Below are positions 48,773 through 60,110 of a stretch of 64,000 nt of DNA, in pieces. The stretch lies in NCBI GenBank assembly GCA_945643635.1, contig CALZFC010000272.1:124001-188000 (forward strand), written 5' to 3'. The position numbers and the translations under genes were made by a program. Source of the DNA: Allodiplogaster sudhausi. Its lineage: Eukaryota; Nematoda; Chromadorea; Rhabditida; Diplogasteridae. A model generated the notes under the pieces. It had not been told where the DNA came from. It searched no databases and was given only the letters and a program-made list of their open reading frames with translations. Position 1 is the stretch's first letter; each line of letters opens with the position of its first letter.

Positions 48773-51700
48773 GTCTCTCTCTCTCTTCATCTGGCACCCA
48801 TGCAAGGGATTCTTCTTCTATCGTCACTAGCTCTCTTCCTACTGCTCCGAAATAAGTCGTGCCTTTTCTCAAAAGTGACGCCAATGGCCGATGGGTGGAA
48901 ATGGCGCGTGGATAGAAGCGAAGCAAAACACAGCTAAGATAGAAGGCTGATTCATATGTATCTGTATGTAGGCCAGCATGGTCAAGTTCATGGTCTGACT
49001 GAGATGTGGCAGACGATGGAATAGGATTAACATGTTTACAAAACAAGTTAATAAGAGATAATCAAAGATAAACGACGAAGAATGCAACCAACTTAATAAA
49101 CAAATAAGCCCAATAACACAATAACCCGAACCAGTCGCTTCCTTCATCCTTGCTGAAAGCGACTATCGAATCCTCACAATACAACAAAAATGATGGACCC
49201 TTCCGCGGAGCAAGGAGAGATCTTTCATTTTCTCCGCGTGTCCTCCCTCAGGCCTGGACCCGCGCGAGCACAACATCGTCAAGGGACGCCGTTCCGACGT
49301 CTCGCGAGTCGTCGGCAATCGTATTTACCTCAAGGTTTGTCAGCGGCACTGTCTACTTTAAAAGGATTCTTTTGTCAGTATTTCTAACTAGCAATTAATA
49401 CTATGTTCATACATATGTACATATGTAGGTACATACGTACATACATCATATATTTTCTCTCTATCACACATTTAAACCTCCGTTCAAACATAATGAGAAT
49501 AGGACATTGAGAATAGTCATTAAAAAATTCTTATAATATCGTATGCATTCAGTGTGGGAGTCTCGTAATATTTTATTATTTTTTTTGACGTTTTCGCGGA
49601 TTCAGAAAAACACGCGCTTTCGTGTGCAGGTGAAGATGAAGTCGGAGGAGCAGCTTCTGCCGCTCATCGAGTTCCTGCAGAACACCATCGCCATCCCGAA
49701 CAATCTGCTTTTTGACGACTTCACGTAAGCATGAAAGACATCCCATGTCTTCTAGAATTTATACCAGAAGACCAGAAGGAACATGATGGCGAACCTTTTT
49801 TTAAAGATAAATTGTCTTTCACATATGTATGTACATAGCAAAAGTTAATGTTTGGTCAAATACTCTTACATCTTTGATGTGTATACATATACGTACATAC
49901 ATACATTTATCCTCTTGTAAAACAAAGTTTGGAAAATAATAGAGTCTCTTTCACAGTTTTGACGAGGGCCAGCTGTCTCTTCGCATTTCTCGCCTTGTTT
50001 CGAGCAAGGAGGAGAAGGCGGAGGAGAGCGGCGAGCCAATGGCGGAGGGGGCAGACGAGAAGACGCCTCCGCTGCAGAAGGACAAGCGAATTGACAGTGT
50101 CGAAGGCGTGGCTCAGGCAGTTTGTCAGTCAATTCATTACTTAACATTTACATATAAGCATTTCAGTTCTTGTCGGTATGTACATACATGCTACAGATTT
50201 TATTAAATTTAAACAATTTTTGAAGACACTTTCTGGCTGATAGTAGAATCTAGAAAAGCAAAATTCAATCATGCGACTGCATAAAGATCCACTGTTCTGT
50301 CGCGATGTTTCAACGTAATACTTCTTTTTTAAAAGGTACACAAGCCTTTTTTCTGCTTCACCTATTAGATGAGGTAAAATGTGACGCAAACATAAAGCAA
50401 ACATTGGCAGAAGGAGCCAATCGTAACGAAAACATTTTTCCATTCACTAACATAAGGAGATGAGAATAATGAGAATAGGAAGAAAATAGTGAAGAAAGGA
50501 AGGATTCCTTCGGCACTACAGACATTATGACGGCAGTGAAGAAGTTCTTCAACGTCATCAAAGTCTAATTTACCTAATCCCGTCTACGCAAAGGCCAAAC
50601 GGCATTTATGGCCCATGAATAGCAAGGCAAAGGAGAGCTCTTTTACGGGTGGATTCCATTTGCGCGCAGACACTTGCGCGAACGGACACTTGCGCGCAAG
50701 GGACATTTGCGCGCATAGACACTTGCGCATAAAACATTTGCGCTCATAGACACTTGCGCATAAAGACAGTTGCGCGCAGAGACATTTGCGCATAAAGACA
50801 TTTGCGTGCAGAGTCGCACAGGGGCACTTGCGCACGTAAGCGCATACAGTGGCGCTCATAAAAACTGGGAATTCCTGTTTTTTGGACATAACTTTTTTTA
50901 AAGATGGCAGGAATTTAATGAAATTTTCAGGATGCTAATTGATACTGTCAGACATATATTAGCTGTTTATTGGTTTCATTGATCCACTATTGATCGAGAA
51001 GAAATCAATAACTTAGAATCACCCGTATTGATACATTAAGGTGAGCTGGACAAATGTACTTAAAGTGATGCAATGCAGAAGTCCGTACTGCAAAGAAGCT
51101 TTTGCCTATCTCAAACGATAGATAATATACATACATTTCCACATTCAGAAGCCCTATTTCATCCCTTGTTTCAGGAGGTCACCAGGAACAGTAGATCGTT
51201 TGACTGTACCCTGGCATAGAGCAGCGCGGTGTATTTGACAGCTGTCTGTTCTAGTTGAATCACGGCATTAAATGATATGTATATTCAGGATTTGGGCAAT
51301 TGTTGAGAACTCTTACATATCGACTAAACTGATTTTTGACCGACCTTAAATTGTTCGCGTTTACTTTCCTGCCTTGTAGAACACCGTAATAATCTATACC
51401 TGGGGTTCATTCAAATGTTCTTCTGTTTCTTGAAACCACATGAAGGCAGGGGTGAAATAGGGACACCGAAAGTAGAAAAACCTATTTGAGATAGGAAAAA
51501 CCGCTTTTGAAACGAGGACCCCTACAGAGCATCTTTTTAAGTATGTCTGGGCTGCACACCCTCGAGTAGCCATCTGAATAGGTTCAATGATGCACTGCAA
51601 ACAAATGAAAGCATAATTACTATACTTATTGTTGAAATAGTCGATTTTGTCCTGCTGAACCTTCTGCATTTATTTATTTATTTATTTATTTATTTATCTA

Positions 51701-54700
51701 CATCGATTAAGATGTGACAACACTGGCAGATATGTAACGTGACCGGCGAAAAAATGCATGAAATAAAAATAGGAGAGAATGGCATGAAATGAGAGAAAGG
51801 AGAGGCAGAAAATATATGTGTGACTAGCCACTTAACTAATTAGCAATAGGGGATGGGGAAAGGAGAGGGCATCAGCTCGATAGCAATGGTACCTGAGCAG
51901 GGTGGACGAGGTCCCGCGGAATGGGGTGGAGGAATCCCCAGGGCTGGCAAGACCCAATGAGTGTGCTTGGAGGGAGAGCACACGCAGGATACCAAAACCA
52001 TCAGCTGAGGAAGGGTAGAGTGGAGATGGTCTGACAATGAGACTGAGAATATATTGGTTCTATAGATTTGGGACTGTGACATGAAACAATCTAGCAAGGG
52101 AAGAGCAAGCATAATATCTCTAAAAGTAGTAACGGAAGAGGCCGAAGTTGCAATAAGAGGCAATTTCATATATAGACGGGCTGTACGAATTGAGAAAGAG
52201 TTCTCTGCCAGACAAGAACGTGAACGTCTGATATGAAAGTTAAATGAGGAGATCCGACCATTACACTGTTTAAAAACATAAAACATACTAATCGGGAGAT
52301 CAACTAGGCCATGTAGCAATTTGAAACAGTAAGTCAAATCAAGAACGATTCGACGATGCAGGAGAGATTTCATATTATACATAACTAGTCTATTAGAATA
52401 CGAAGGCAACCGAGAGTGAGAAATAAAGGTTCTAGAGCATCTAATATGAAGAAGACGAGAGAATGTGTGCTGGACTTGTTCTAGTTTTCTAATAAGGCAC
52501 TTTTTAGAAGGAGACCAGACCGTGGAAGAAAACTCAAGGATTGGTCGCACATAGACAACAGAATATGTATAGATTCGGTAACGATGAGCAGAAAATACGG
52601 AAAAGAGAGAATACTTTGCATAGAGCTCTACGACAGATACATTCAATATGATGAGAGAAAGACATGAGAGGATCAATAAGAACTCCAAGATCACGAACGT
52701 AGGAACCAGAAGGCGAGAATGGCAAGGAAGCAGTGACATGGTATGGGAGATGGGGATTGGTTTTTCCTAGGTGGAGAACCGTGCACTTTTTGTGCGCGAT
52801 ATTTAGCTGCCATTTTGAGCAGTAGGACTCGAATAGACTAGCGGCTTGAGAAAGTTGTGCATGGGGCAGGAGTAAGATTTTTGTATCAAAAGTAGTATGG
52901 AGTTTTACGTCATCAGCAAAAAGTGAACATTTTACCAAGGGGAGAGTGGCAAAAACAGAGGGTAGATCGGCAAGAAAAATGTTAAAAAGGAGTGGAGACA
53001 ATACTGCCCCTCCACTAGTAACTTCGTAGGCTTCTGAAAAGGAGTCACGGACGCGAACTCTGAAAGTGCGACCTGAAATGAATGAGTAAAAGATTACCTC
53101 CAAACCCATGTTTTCGTAACTTGTAAATAAGCTTTTCGTGAATGACTGTATCAAAAGCCTTGGAAAGGTCGTAATAGAGCACATCAGTACATTTGCCTTG
53201 ATCTAGTGTTCTAATCCAGTTTTCAGTACACTCGAGTAGATTGGTCTCAACTGATCGCTTACTACGGAAACCGTGTTGATTTTTTGGTATAATATTTCGT
53301 AGATTGCAATACCACAAAAGCTTTGGACGGACGCAGCGCTCGAATACTTTGGCAGGCGCAGGTGAGATTGTTATTGGGCGGTAGTCAGAAAGGGTAGAAG
53401 GGGAAGGGGTCTTATTGATTGGAATGACTATTCCTTGCTTCCAGAGTGAGGGAAAGGTACCACAAGAAAGAGAGAGATTAAATACATAGCTCAGTGGTTC
53501 CGCTAGAGATTTACAACAACGCTTATACACAATTTGAGGAATATTTTCAGATGATGGGGAGAGAGAGGGTTTTAACCGACTGAGCTCCTTACGAACATTT
53601 TGAGGCATGATTATAATATCAGTTAAACAGTGATCAGATTGACTGCTAGGCGAAATCACAGGGAGAGAGGAGTCATCTTGAACAAATACAGAGGCAAAGT
53701 AGCTCGCTAGTGCATTCGCTTTATCTGAATCACCAATACAATGAACACCATTGGAGTCTACAAGAAGGCCAATGTTAGGGTTGCGCTTAAGTCGACAATT
53801 CACATAAGAGTAGAGCCGTCTAGTACATTTAAGCAATCGTGATTCGAGACTTCTATTATACTTAAATATGAGTTTACGAAGCTTTTCATTTACACGTATG
53901 TACTCAGAACGAGCATTGGCACAGTTGAGCTTGCTAAAGAGGGCTGCTTTATGGTTGAGGAGAGAGACGATGCAATTTGGGTACTTATCGCGAGACAAGC
54001 GACGATGACAGAGAGGAGGTGTATATTCAAGAAGGGATGAGCGAAGAATGTTTAGAAAACAGGAGTACAGATCATCTAAGCAGGTAAAGTCACGGAAACA
54101 CTCCACCCAGTTAACAGTTGATAGCTTCCTGTTAACAGAGTCGTAGTCAGTTTTTAGATAATCATGGAATGGCTGGCATATACTAAAGGAAGGAGACAGA
54201 AAAAGATCGAATGAAACAGAGGAATGATCAGAGGTTGAGAAAGGAGGGCATACTAGACAATAGGAGACTGAATCAGGGGAGGAAATGACAACATCGAGAA
54301 CATTTTTGCCATGTGTAGGTGTCAGAACATGCTGGAAAAGGCCTAGGTCGTGCACTAAGTCGATAAGAAATTTAGCCTGAGAACAGGAGGGCGCATTTCT
54401 ATGCCAGTCGATTGCTAGATTTAGGTCACCTGCCAGTACAACAGAGTGCGGAACTGCTAATAAAGTGTGAAGTGTATCAAACAGGTTAGCGTTCTGGGCT
54501 GCAGAGGTGTTCGGAGGTCGATAGCAAAGGACAAGGCGAGTGAGAGAGGCATCAACGGGAGAGCATATGTCAATGGCTAGAATATCGCAGTTAGACTTTA
54601 GAGAAATTGGAACACGAGATGCATCAAGAAAAGAAGATAGTAAGATTGCTACTCCACCACCACGCTTGGCTTTTCGGTCGGCTCGAAATATTGTAAAAGG

Positions 54701-56410
54701 TAAATCAGAAACTATTTCAGCATCAGAAAGCTTATCGGACAACCAAGATTCAGAAATTAAAGCAATATCAGGTTTGTAAACAGACAGATATACATGCAAA
54801 TCAGGTAATTTGTTGACAAGACTTCTAGAGTTAAACAGATGGACAGAAATAGAGGGGAAACCTTGCGCATCTAGTTTCCCTGGGATGAGGATCCAGCCGG
54901 AGAGACATGCATGTCCCGGCTGGACTGGGAAGCACCGGGAGCGAGCGACTGGGGGGGATGAGAAGGCAGAGGAGTCGGCTGTGTCAGACACCTCCCCTGA
55001 TCTCATCCTTCCTCCAGAGCTCGTCCCTGTACATGACCCAGCCGGCACCCGGTTCCGATCTACGGAGATCGGCGAGCTGCTTGCGCAGACTGCGCCACCG
55101 GGCCCGTTCCTCGACCGTCATGTTCTTCCGCACATAGATGCCTTGCCAGCGGGCATCACCTCGCAGTGAAGATGCGCCTTTCAGCGCCTGGAGGTGATGG
55201 CCTCGCGTGGGGAGCGTGACCTTGAACAATCGGGGACGGTCTCCAGGCCGGCCCATCCGGAAAACCGTCTGGGCGCGGCACTCGACCCCGATCGCCGCAA
55301 GGAGCTCGGCAACCGTGCTCTCATCCGCCACCTGACGAGCCTGCTGAGTGAGGTCGGCAGCACCTTCCGGGAGGTTCGCGATGACGATGGAACGCTCCCG
55401 GAGGTGCTGTTCCACGATCGACTCACTAGCCGACGATCCAGGGGGGAGAGGAGCGGAGGACGGAGGGAAAAGGGAGCGGGAGAGAGTGGCAGGAGGGACA
55501 GCAGAGGGAGAAATAGCACCTGGGAGATGGGAAGGAGAGTGCAGAGCAGACAGCTGTTCGACCGTGCGTGCCATAAGCAGGAGAAGATTGGAAAAACAAG
55601 ACCATACCTCTTTGTTCATGCCGCTGGGGACGTCCCTGGTGGCGAATTCGATCGACTGCGTGATGAGGGTTTCGAGATTCGAAGGGAGTGACGGAGACAA
55701 GGAAGAGGAAAGGGGATTTGAAGCAGGCCTCTTTTTGGGGGGCATTAGAGCAAAGCGGAGATTGATAGAAATTTAGCGGAGCAAAGCGGTCAGCAACCAC
55801 TCCTCGTGAAGAGAGAGGGCCGAGTGCCTGAATCGCGAATTGGAGGCAAACAGTAACCGCATATGATTAAATAGCGATCACATCAAAATGGTATCGCAGA
55901 GATGTTCTGGAACACAGCTAAACCATAGATCCAATGAAAACTAGCCGAAGATCAACGAAATAAATTAATTTGTCCTTCTCACCTTGATGTGCAATACGGG
56001 TGATTCTAAGTTATTGATTTCTTCTCGATCAATAGTGGATCAATGAAACCAATAAACAGCTAATTTATGTCTGACAGTATCAATTAGCATCCAGAAAATG
56101 TCATTAAATTTCTGCCATCTTTAAAAACGTTATGTCCATAAACAGGAATTCCCAGTTTTTATGAGCGCCACTGTATGCGCTTACGTGCGCAAGTGCCCCT
56201 GTGCGCCTCTGCGTGCAAATGTCTTTGCTCGCAAATGTCTTTGCTCGCAAATGTCTCTGCGCGCAAATGTCTTTATGCGCAAGTGTCTCTGCGCGCAAAT
56301 GTCTGCGCGCAACTGTCTCTGCGCGCAAATGTACTTGCGCACAAATGTATGCGTGCAAGTGTCCCAAAACTATTGTGCGCGCAAGTGTCGTCCACCCCTC
56401 TTTTACATAC

Positions 56411-56441
<31 letters not shown>

Positions 56442-57162
56442 CATACATACACACGTCCTATAAGTTTGAAGATACTTACATACCTGCATACTTATGTTCT
56501 ACATACTATATCGTTCTTCCTTTGTCTTTCAGACAAGCGTCGCAAGGACATTGCACGTCTTTCGAACGCAGAAGTAGTTGAGACTGGCATTGGAATTGGA
56601 GATGTCAGTCTTTTCTATACGTAAAGCAAAAATCTAATTGTAAGAACAAGAAATAAGAAGAAAACATAACGCAAACAGAATTAGAACAGCTGATCTTAAA
56701 TAATATGTTGTTGACAGGAATCAGTTCCGGTGGCAAAGGCCGACCAAGACTGGCTCTTCTTCCCTCTTCTCTTCGTCTCCGTCTTCACGATGACGTCACT
56801 CGTGGCCGTTCTATCTGTGCATCTCTACAAACGTCGCCGCAGCCACTACACTTCCAATCTACGGCAACTCGCGGATGTCGTGGATGGAAAGGGAGCTCTG
56901 GCCTACCAGGTCAAGGAACATCTCTTCCTCTGTTCTTCAATGTATCTTGGATACTCAGGAGCTGTGCCGTCAGAGAATGAGCCACGACGTAGTCGGGCAG
57001 GCTTCGGCGCCTTCCGGAGCAGCTGCAGGGGGACACTCCAAGACATCGTCGACCTCTTCATGGTGCGAGGACAGCAGCGTTCCCGAACAAGGCATTGACA
57101 TCTCCACCGGACACGTCCTTCTTGTTAGACAGAGAAAGGGAGAGAGAGAAAGAGAGAGAAAC

Positions 57163-57211
<49 letters not shown>

Positions 57212-57662
57212 TATCATTAGACGTGAGCGCAAAGAATGATTGCAGAAGTTCTTGGAGAACTCGCTATCCGACCCCTCTCGCATAGACGCGCAGTGGATGG
57301 GCATACGCGAGTACCGTAACACAGCGAAGAGCACGAGCATCGCCGAGCGAAATCCCTCTGCTAATCGATCTGTCCTGCCTTGTAAGCTATGCAATTGCAT
57401 TTCTGCAATATATATATATATATATATTACATATGTATGTATGTAATATGTATATATATATATATATTACATATGTATGTATGTAGGTAACTGAATTTTT
57501 TAAAAAGATTTTCTTTAAATTGAGACGACGAAAATCTTGTACCAATCGATGACAGCAACGACGAAGGAACCAGCATGGGAGAGTACCTCAACGCAAGCTT
57601 CGTCTACGATGACGACCCCAGACAAGTATCATCTTCACTTTAGCATCACCCTCTCCCATTCA

Positions 57663-57703
<41 letters not shown>

Positions 57704-57918
57704 CTCTACGTCATTCTCCACTGCCTCTTTCTCGTCTCCAGGCAGTGTACATCGCGGCTCAGACGCCGGGAGTGCCCGAGGTTGCCGCCTTCTGGCGTGC
57801 GATCTGGCAGCACGGCGTGTGTCTCATCGTGAATCTGACTTCGATGGAAGAGCAGAGGAAGGAGGAGGCGCCCCCGTACTGGCCAGACAAGGGCAGCCAT
57901 GTACACGCACACTTTGAG
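44050..57918 (+). CDS. ptprn: IA-2/PTPRN-like receptor phosphatase-like protein (both ends outside the exons seen)
   Basis: IA-2 (ida-1 in C. elegans) is a membrane protein of dense-core secretory vesicles needed for regulated peptide release. Exons: 44050-44100, 44244-44368, 44476-44607, 44711-44842, 44888-44993, 45187-45350, 45876-45963, 48284-48373, 49252-49334, 49630-49724, 49957 to about 50123, 56533-56603, 56718-56909, 56959-57123, 57246-57381, 57535-57625, 57742-57918. Seen: Cys-rich N-terminus (GCNLSENLCDDGEICYPDG then LFGQCYSPS), Glu/Gln-rich linker, ectodomain (MKSEEQLLPLIEFLQNT), membrane helix (LFFPLLFVSVFTMTSLVAVL) with basic stop KRRR, ELCRQRM and SSWCED...IDISTGHVLL juxtamembrane motifs, then the phosphatase domain up to YIAAQTPGVPEVAAFWRAIW and YWPDKGS. 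The catalytic-loop exon is not in the window, so activity cannot be judged. The signal-peptide exon is not identified. Confidence 0.9.
45440..45765. mobile_element. MITE copy 2 (GTTGTTGGGCGG type)
   Basis: Longer relative of the element at 31974-32146. Left end CCAACAACCCGGTGTGCAGG...TTTCGGAA; right end ...ATCCTGTAACCCTGGTTGTTGGGCGG. Lies in an IA-2 intron. Ends approximate. Confidence 0.5.
46200..46375. repeat. CT-rich microsatellite
   Basis: CT-rich stretch in the intron after the IA-2 exon ending at 45963. Open frames are Ser/Leu runs. Confidence 0.8.
46887..48019. mobile_element. 1.13 kb TA-flanked element with about 450-bp inverted repeats
   Basis: The ends read CAGTCCCGCCCAGGATCTTGG and CCAAGATCCTGGGCGGGGCTG (shown with one T/C change and a TGGTACC/TGATGCC difference further in), flanked by TA (46885-46886 and 48020-48021). 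The left arm (46887 to about 47342) and right arm (about 47565-48019) match along their whole length with few differences. Arms carry GGACGCGTCGGACGAGTCGG. The unique centre (about 47343-47564) contains an exact SL1 leader. CAG ends and a TA target suggest a Tc1/mariner-like mover; no transposase is present. Confidence 0.8.
47459..47480 (+). other. Exact copy of the 22-base nematode SL1 spliced leader
   Basis: Starts GGTTTAATTACC and ends CAAGTTTGAG with no mismatch to the C. elegans SL1. It is followed by TTAGCGAAATAGC, not by the GTAAAC donor of an SL RNA gene, and no Sm site follows. It therefore looks like the 5' end of a trans-spliced mRNA copied back into DNA, or a captured fragment, and not a working SL RNA gene. 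Confidence 0.8.
48560..48792. repeat. CT microsatellites in an IA-2 intron
   Basis: CT arrays at about 48565-48610 and 48715-48792. Short ATGT/ATAC tetranucleotide tracts occur before (48105-48145) and after (49410-49445). Confidence 0.85.
51840..55048 (-). pseudogene. LINE ORF2 (endonuclease-reverse transcriptase), broken by two frameshifts
   Basis: The first frame (55048-53045) holds an APE-type endonuclease: FNSRSLVNK, SESWLSD, RGGGVAILLSS, AGDLNLAIDWH, STSDHSSV, followed by reverse transcriptase motifs YRPITISP and YYDLSKAFDTV. The frame shifts near 53100 into 53184-52534, which carries GAVLSPLLFN and the active-site FADDVK. It shifts again near 52600 into 52739-51840, which starts the C-terminal part VYVRPILEFSSTVWSPS. 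Each shift is a single break in otherwise good coding sequence. Clade placement (CR1/Jockey group) rests on domain order and motif style. Confidence 0.85.
54984..55745 (-). CDS. LINE ORF1 protein, 253 aa
   Basis: Intact frame. Basic and Ser/Pro-rich N-terminus (MPPKKRPASNPLSS), then about residue 110 onward an RNA-binding-like fold typical of CR1-type ORF1 (RSIVIANLPEG; VFRMGRPGDRPRLFKVTLP; RKNMTVEERARWRSLRKQL). Expected to bind LINE RNA. Overlaps the start of the ORF2 frame by 65 bases. Confidence 0.75.
   Translation of the reverse strand: MPPKKRPASNPLSSSLSPSLPSNLETLITQSIEFATRDVPSGMNKEVWSCFSNLLLLMARTVEQLSALHSPSHLPGAISPSAVPPATLSRSLFPPSSAPLPPGSSASESIVEQHLRERSIVIANLPEGAADLTQQARQVADESTVAELLAAIGVECRAQTVFRMGRPGDRPRLFKVTLPTRGHHLQALKGASSLRGDARWQGIYVRKNMTVEERARWRSLRKQLADLRRSEPGAGWVMYRDELWRKDEIRGGV
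57130..57208. repeat. GA microsatellite in a short IA-2 intron
   Basis: (GA)n fills most of the intron between 57123 and 57246. A CT tract (57668-57705) occupies the intron before 57742, and an AT/ATGT tract (57411-57485) the one before 57535. Confidence 0.9.
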
Positions 57919-58239
57919 GTATGGATAAGGGGCGCATATTCAGATTGAGAGAGGGAGAGAGTATGGGCAATTGAAATATGGGACCATGTCAGAATAGCAA
58001 CGTCAATATAGCAACACGTTGTAAAAAGGACATTTCAACACCGCAATGGTACATTTAAGCAACGTAGCCTTATCGCAACCTTATCCATTTGAGCAGCTAG
58101 TCAAACGAGCGCCAAGGAAATAGAGCAAAAGCGACACATGAGCGACAAGAAAACGTTTTAGCAATGGTAAATGAGCAACGGGCTAGATATCACTTCTGGT
58201 ATTGGAAGTGGTATTGGGGGCCTCTGAAACCCAATACCA

Positions 58240-58760
58240 CTTTCACCTGCGACAATTGAGCAACGACATTTGAGCAACGACTTTTGAGCAACGGGATAAA
58301 TCTTCGCCGGGGGGCCTATGAGACCCAATGGGTCAATGCCTGCGACATTTGAGCAACGACATTTGAGCAACGGGCTAAATCTTCGTCCTTGGTATTGGGG
58401 GGCCTATGAGACCCAATGGGTTCCACCTGCGACATTTGAGCAACGACATTTGAGCAACGGGCTTGATCTTCGTCCCTGGTATTGGGGGGCCCATGAGACC
58501 CAATGGGTTCCACCTGCGACATTTGAGCAACGACTTTTGAGCAACGGGCTAAATCTTCGTCCTTGTTATTGGGGGGGGCCTATGAGACCCAATGGGTTCC
58601 ACCTGCGACATTTGAGCAACGACTTTTGAGCAACGGGCTAGATCTTCTTCCCCTGCATTGAGGGTTCATTGTAGACCCAATAGGTGTCGCCTGTGACATT
58701 TGAGCAAGTTGACAATTGAGCAACGGGCTAAATCCTTGGCGCTGGTATAGAGGGCCTATC
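58240..58760. repeat. 87-bp minisatellite (TTTGAGCAACG type)
   Basis: About five copies of an 87-89 base unit containing GCGACATTTGAGCAACGACA, GGGCTAAATCTTCGTCC and TATGAGACCCAATGGGTTCC. TGCGAC recurs at 58341, 58428, 58515 and 58604. Degenerate TTGAGCAAC motifs extend from about 58000 to 58870. Lies 3' of the last visible IA-2 exon. Confidence 0.9.
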
Positions 58761-58869
58761 AGACCCACTGGATCCAAACTAGCAATATCTTTTTCTCTCG
58801 TATAATGGAGACACAATGGGTCCCGTTACTTGCATCTATGTATGTACTTATACAATTGAGCAATGGAAA

Positions 58870-60110
58870 ATCAATGTCAATATGGCTGTTATCCGAGAAA
58901 CTCATCACAGTCGTGCATGTGTACTTAAAATGTAACATTTGAACAGCGCTGACAATACTGCAATTGCATGACAATTATTATTTTATTTTATGATGCATAT
59001 TTTGTCCACTTCATCTGAAAATCGTATGGCAAATTTATCAGAGAATTATTCAGTGCTGATTTGCATAAATAAGCATATTTTCACCCATAGTAGCAGGAGT
59101 AAAAATATTTATTTGGTTTAATTTTATGGCATGATTATCTCTATGGACGGAAGTAAGAGGGAAGTCCAGTGAAGAGCAGCCGTGAGTCTGCTGATCGAAG
59201 GTTTATATACCATTCCGAGATGACGAGACTCACATAGTCAAGTAGCGAATGTATATATATTGCACAGCACTTTGTCCCATTCACTTTTAGGCCAAAGAGC
59301 CTCCCCCCTCCCCTGTTGCACGGCTATGACTCGCCTCCTCTCCCTCGCGAGAGAGACAGGCGAGAGAAGACGGGAAGAGATGCTTTCTCATGCGCCAAAA
59401 AAATTGACAATCTAAATCGCAACAATCTAGTAAATTAATGATATATTTTAAGAATAAATAGTAAGTTTTCAAATTAGGATAGACATAAACAAGGAAATCG
59501 AAAGGAGATATAATCTAAGCTTTCTCTAATAATTTGCAATAGATATTTACTCTAAAAGGCTCTAAAAACACAATCTAGGTTTCTCTAATAATTTGCAATA
59601 GATATCTACTCTAAAAGGCTCTAAAAACACAATCTAAGGTTTCTCTAGTAAATTGCAATAGATATCTACTCTAAAAGGCTCTAAAAACACAATCTAAGGT
59701 TTCTCTAGTAAATTGCAATAGATATCTACTCTAAAAGGCTCTCAAAAATAAACGCTATATAACTGATTTAAATTTATAAAATTTTAGAATAGAAGATATT
59801 TATATTAATAACATATATTTAAAAAAAAAAAAGAATAAAAAATCTAGAAATATGGATTAATGGAAATGGTAAAAGTGGGGAACCGTGGAACAGGATACGC
59901 AGAGTGACTGAATCACAAGCAGTTAAATCACATAAACATACACGACAAAATTTTTGAATGAAGATATTTCATGGATGTGGCCAAGTATGCATTAAATGAA
60001 ACTTACGTTGATCCTAGAGAAGCAGATGGGGGCCATTGGTTTCGGTGCTCATATCCACCGCTCCTCCATGATGTATCTGCAAGAAACTCATGATCATTTG
60101 GTAACTAGCT
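58870..60110. other. AT-rich region without recognisable gene
   Basis: Apart from the 60-bp repeat, no exon or element is recognisable. A 3' UTR of the minus-strand gene ending at 60111 is expected here. Confidence 0.5.
59505..59745. repeat. About 60-bp tandem repeat, four copies
   Basis: Unit contains TTTCTCTAATAATTTGCAAT, AGATATCTACTCTAAAAGGC and TCTAAAAACACAATCTA. Copies three and four are nearly identical, with TAGTAAATT in place of TAATAATTT. Confidence 0.9.

Larger units (their letters stand above)
51668..55800 (-). mobile_element. Non-LTR retrotransposon (CR1/Jockey-type LINE) inside the MULE
   Basis: Minus-strand copy with ORF1, ORF2 and a 3' tail of (AAAT)n repeats at 51668-51697 (ATTT units on plus). 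ORF1 starts at 55745; the 5' edge is approximate. Two frameshifts in ORF2 show this copy is no longer active by itself. Confidence 0.85.
50647..56397. mobile_element. Mutator-like (MULE-type) element, 5.75 kb including a nested LINE
   Basis: Flanked by the 9-base direct repeat CTCTTTTAC (50638-50646 and 56398-56406). Outer ends GGGTGGA and TCCACCC. The left arm (50647 to about 51057) and right arm (about 55972-56397) are inverted copies of over 400 bases; each has an outer array of TTGCGCGCAAATGTC-like repeats and an inner unique half (e.g. GTTATTGATTTCTTCTCGAT on plus in the right arm). A 9-base target duplication with long inverted repeats and a G-rich end is typical of MULEs. No MULE transposase is visible in the interior (51058-51667, 55800-55971), so it was non-autonomous before the LINE entered. 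Confidence 0.75.

Noticed and set aside
55194..55776. Plus-strand open frames over LINE ORF1
   Set aside because: Antisense shadows of the intact ORF1 on minus.
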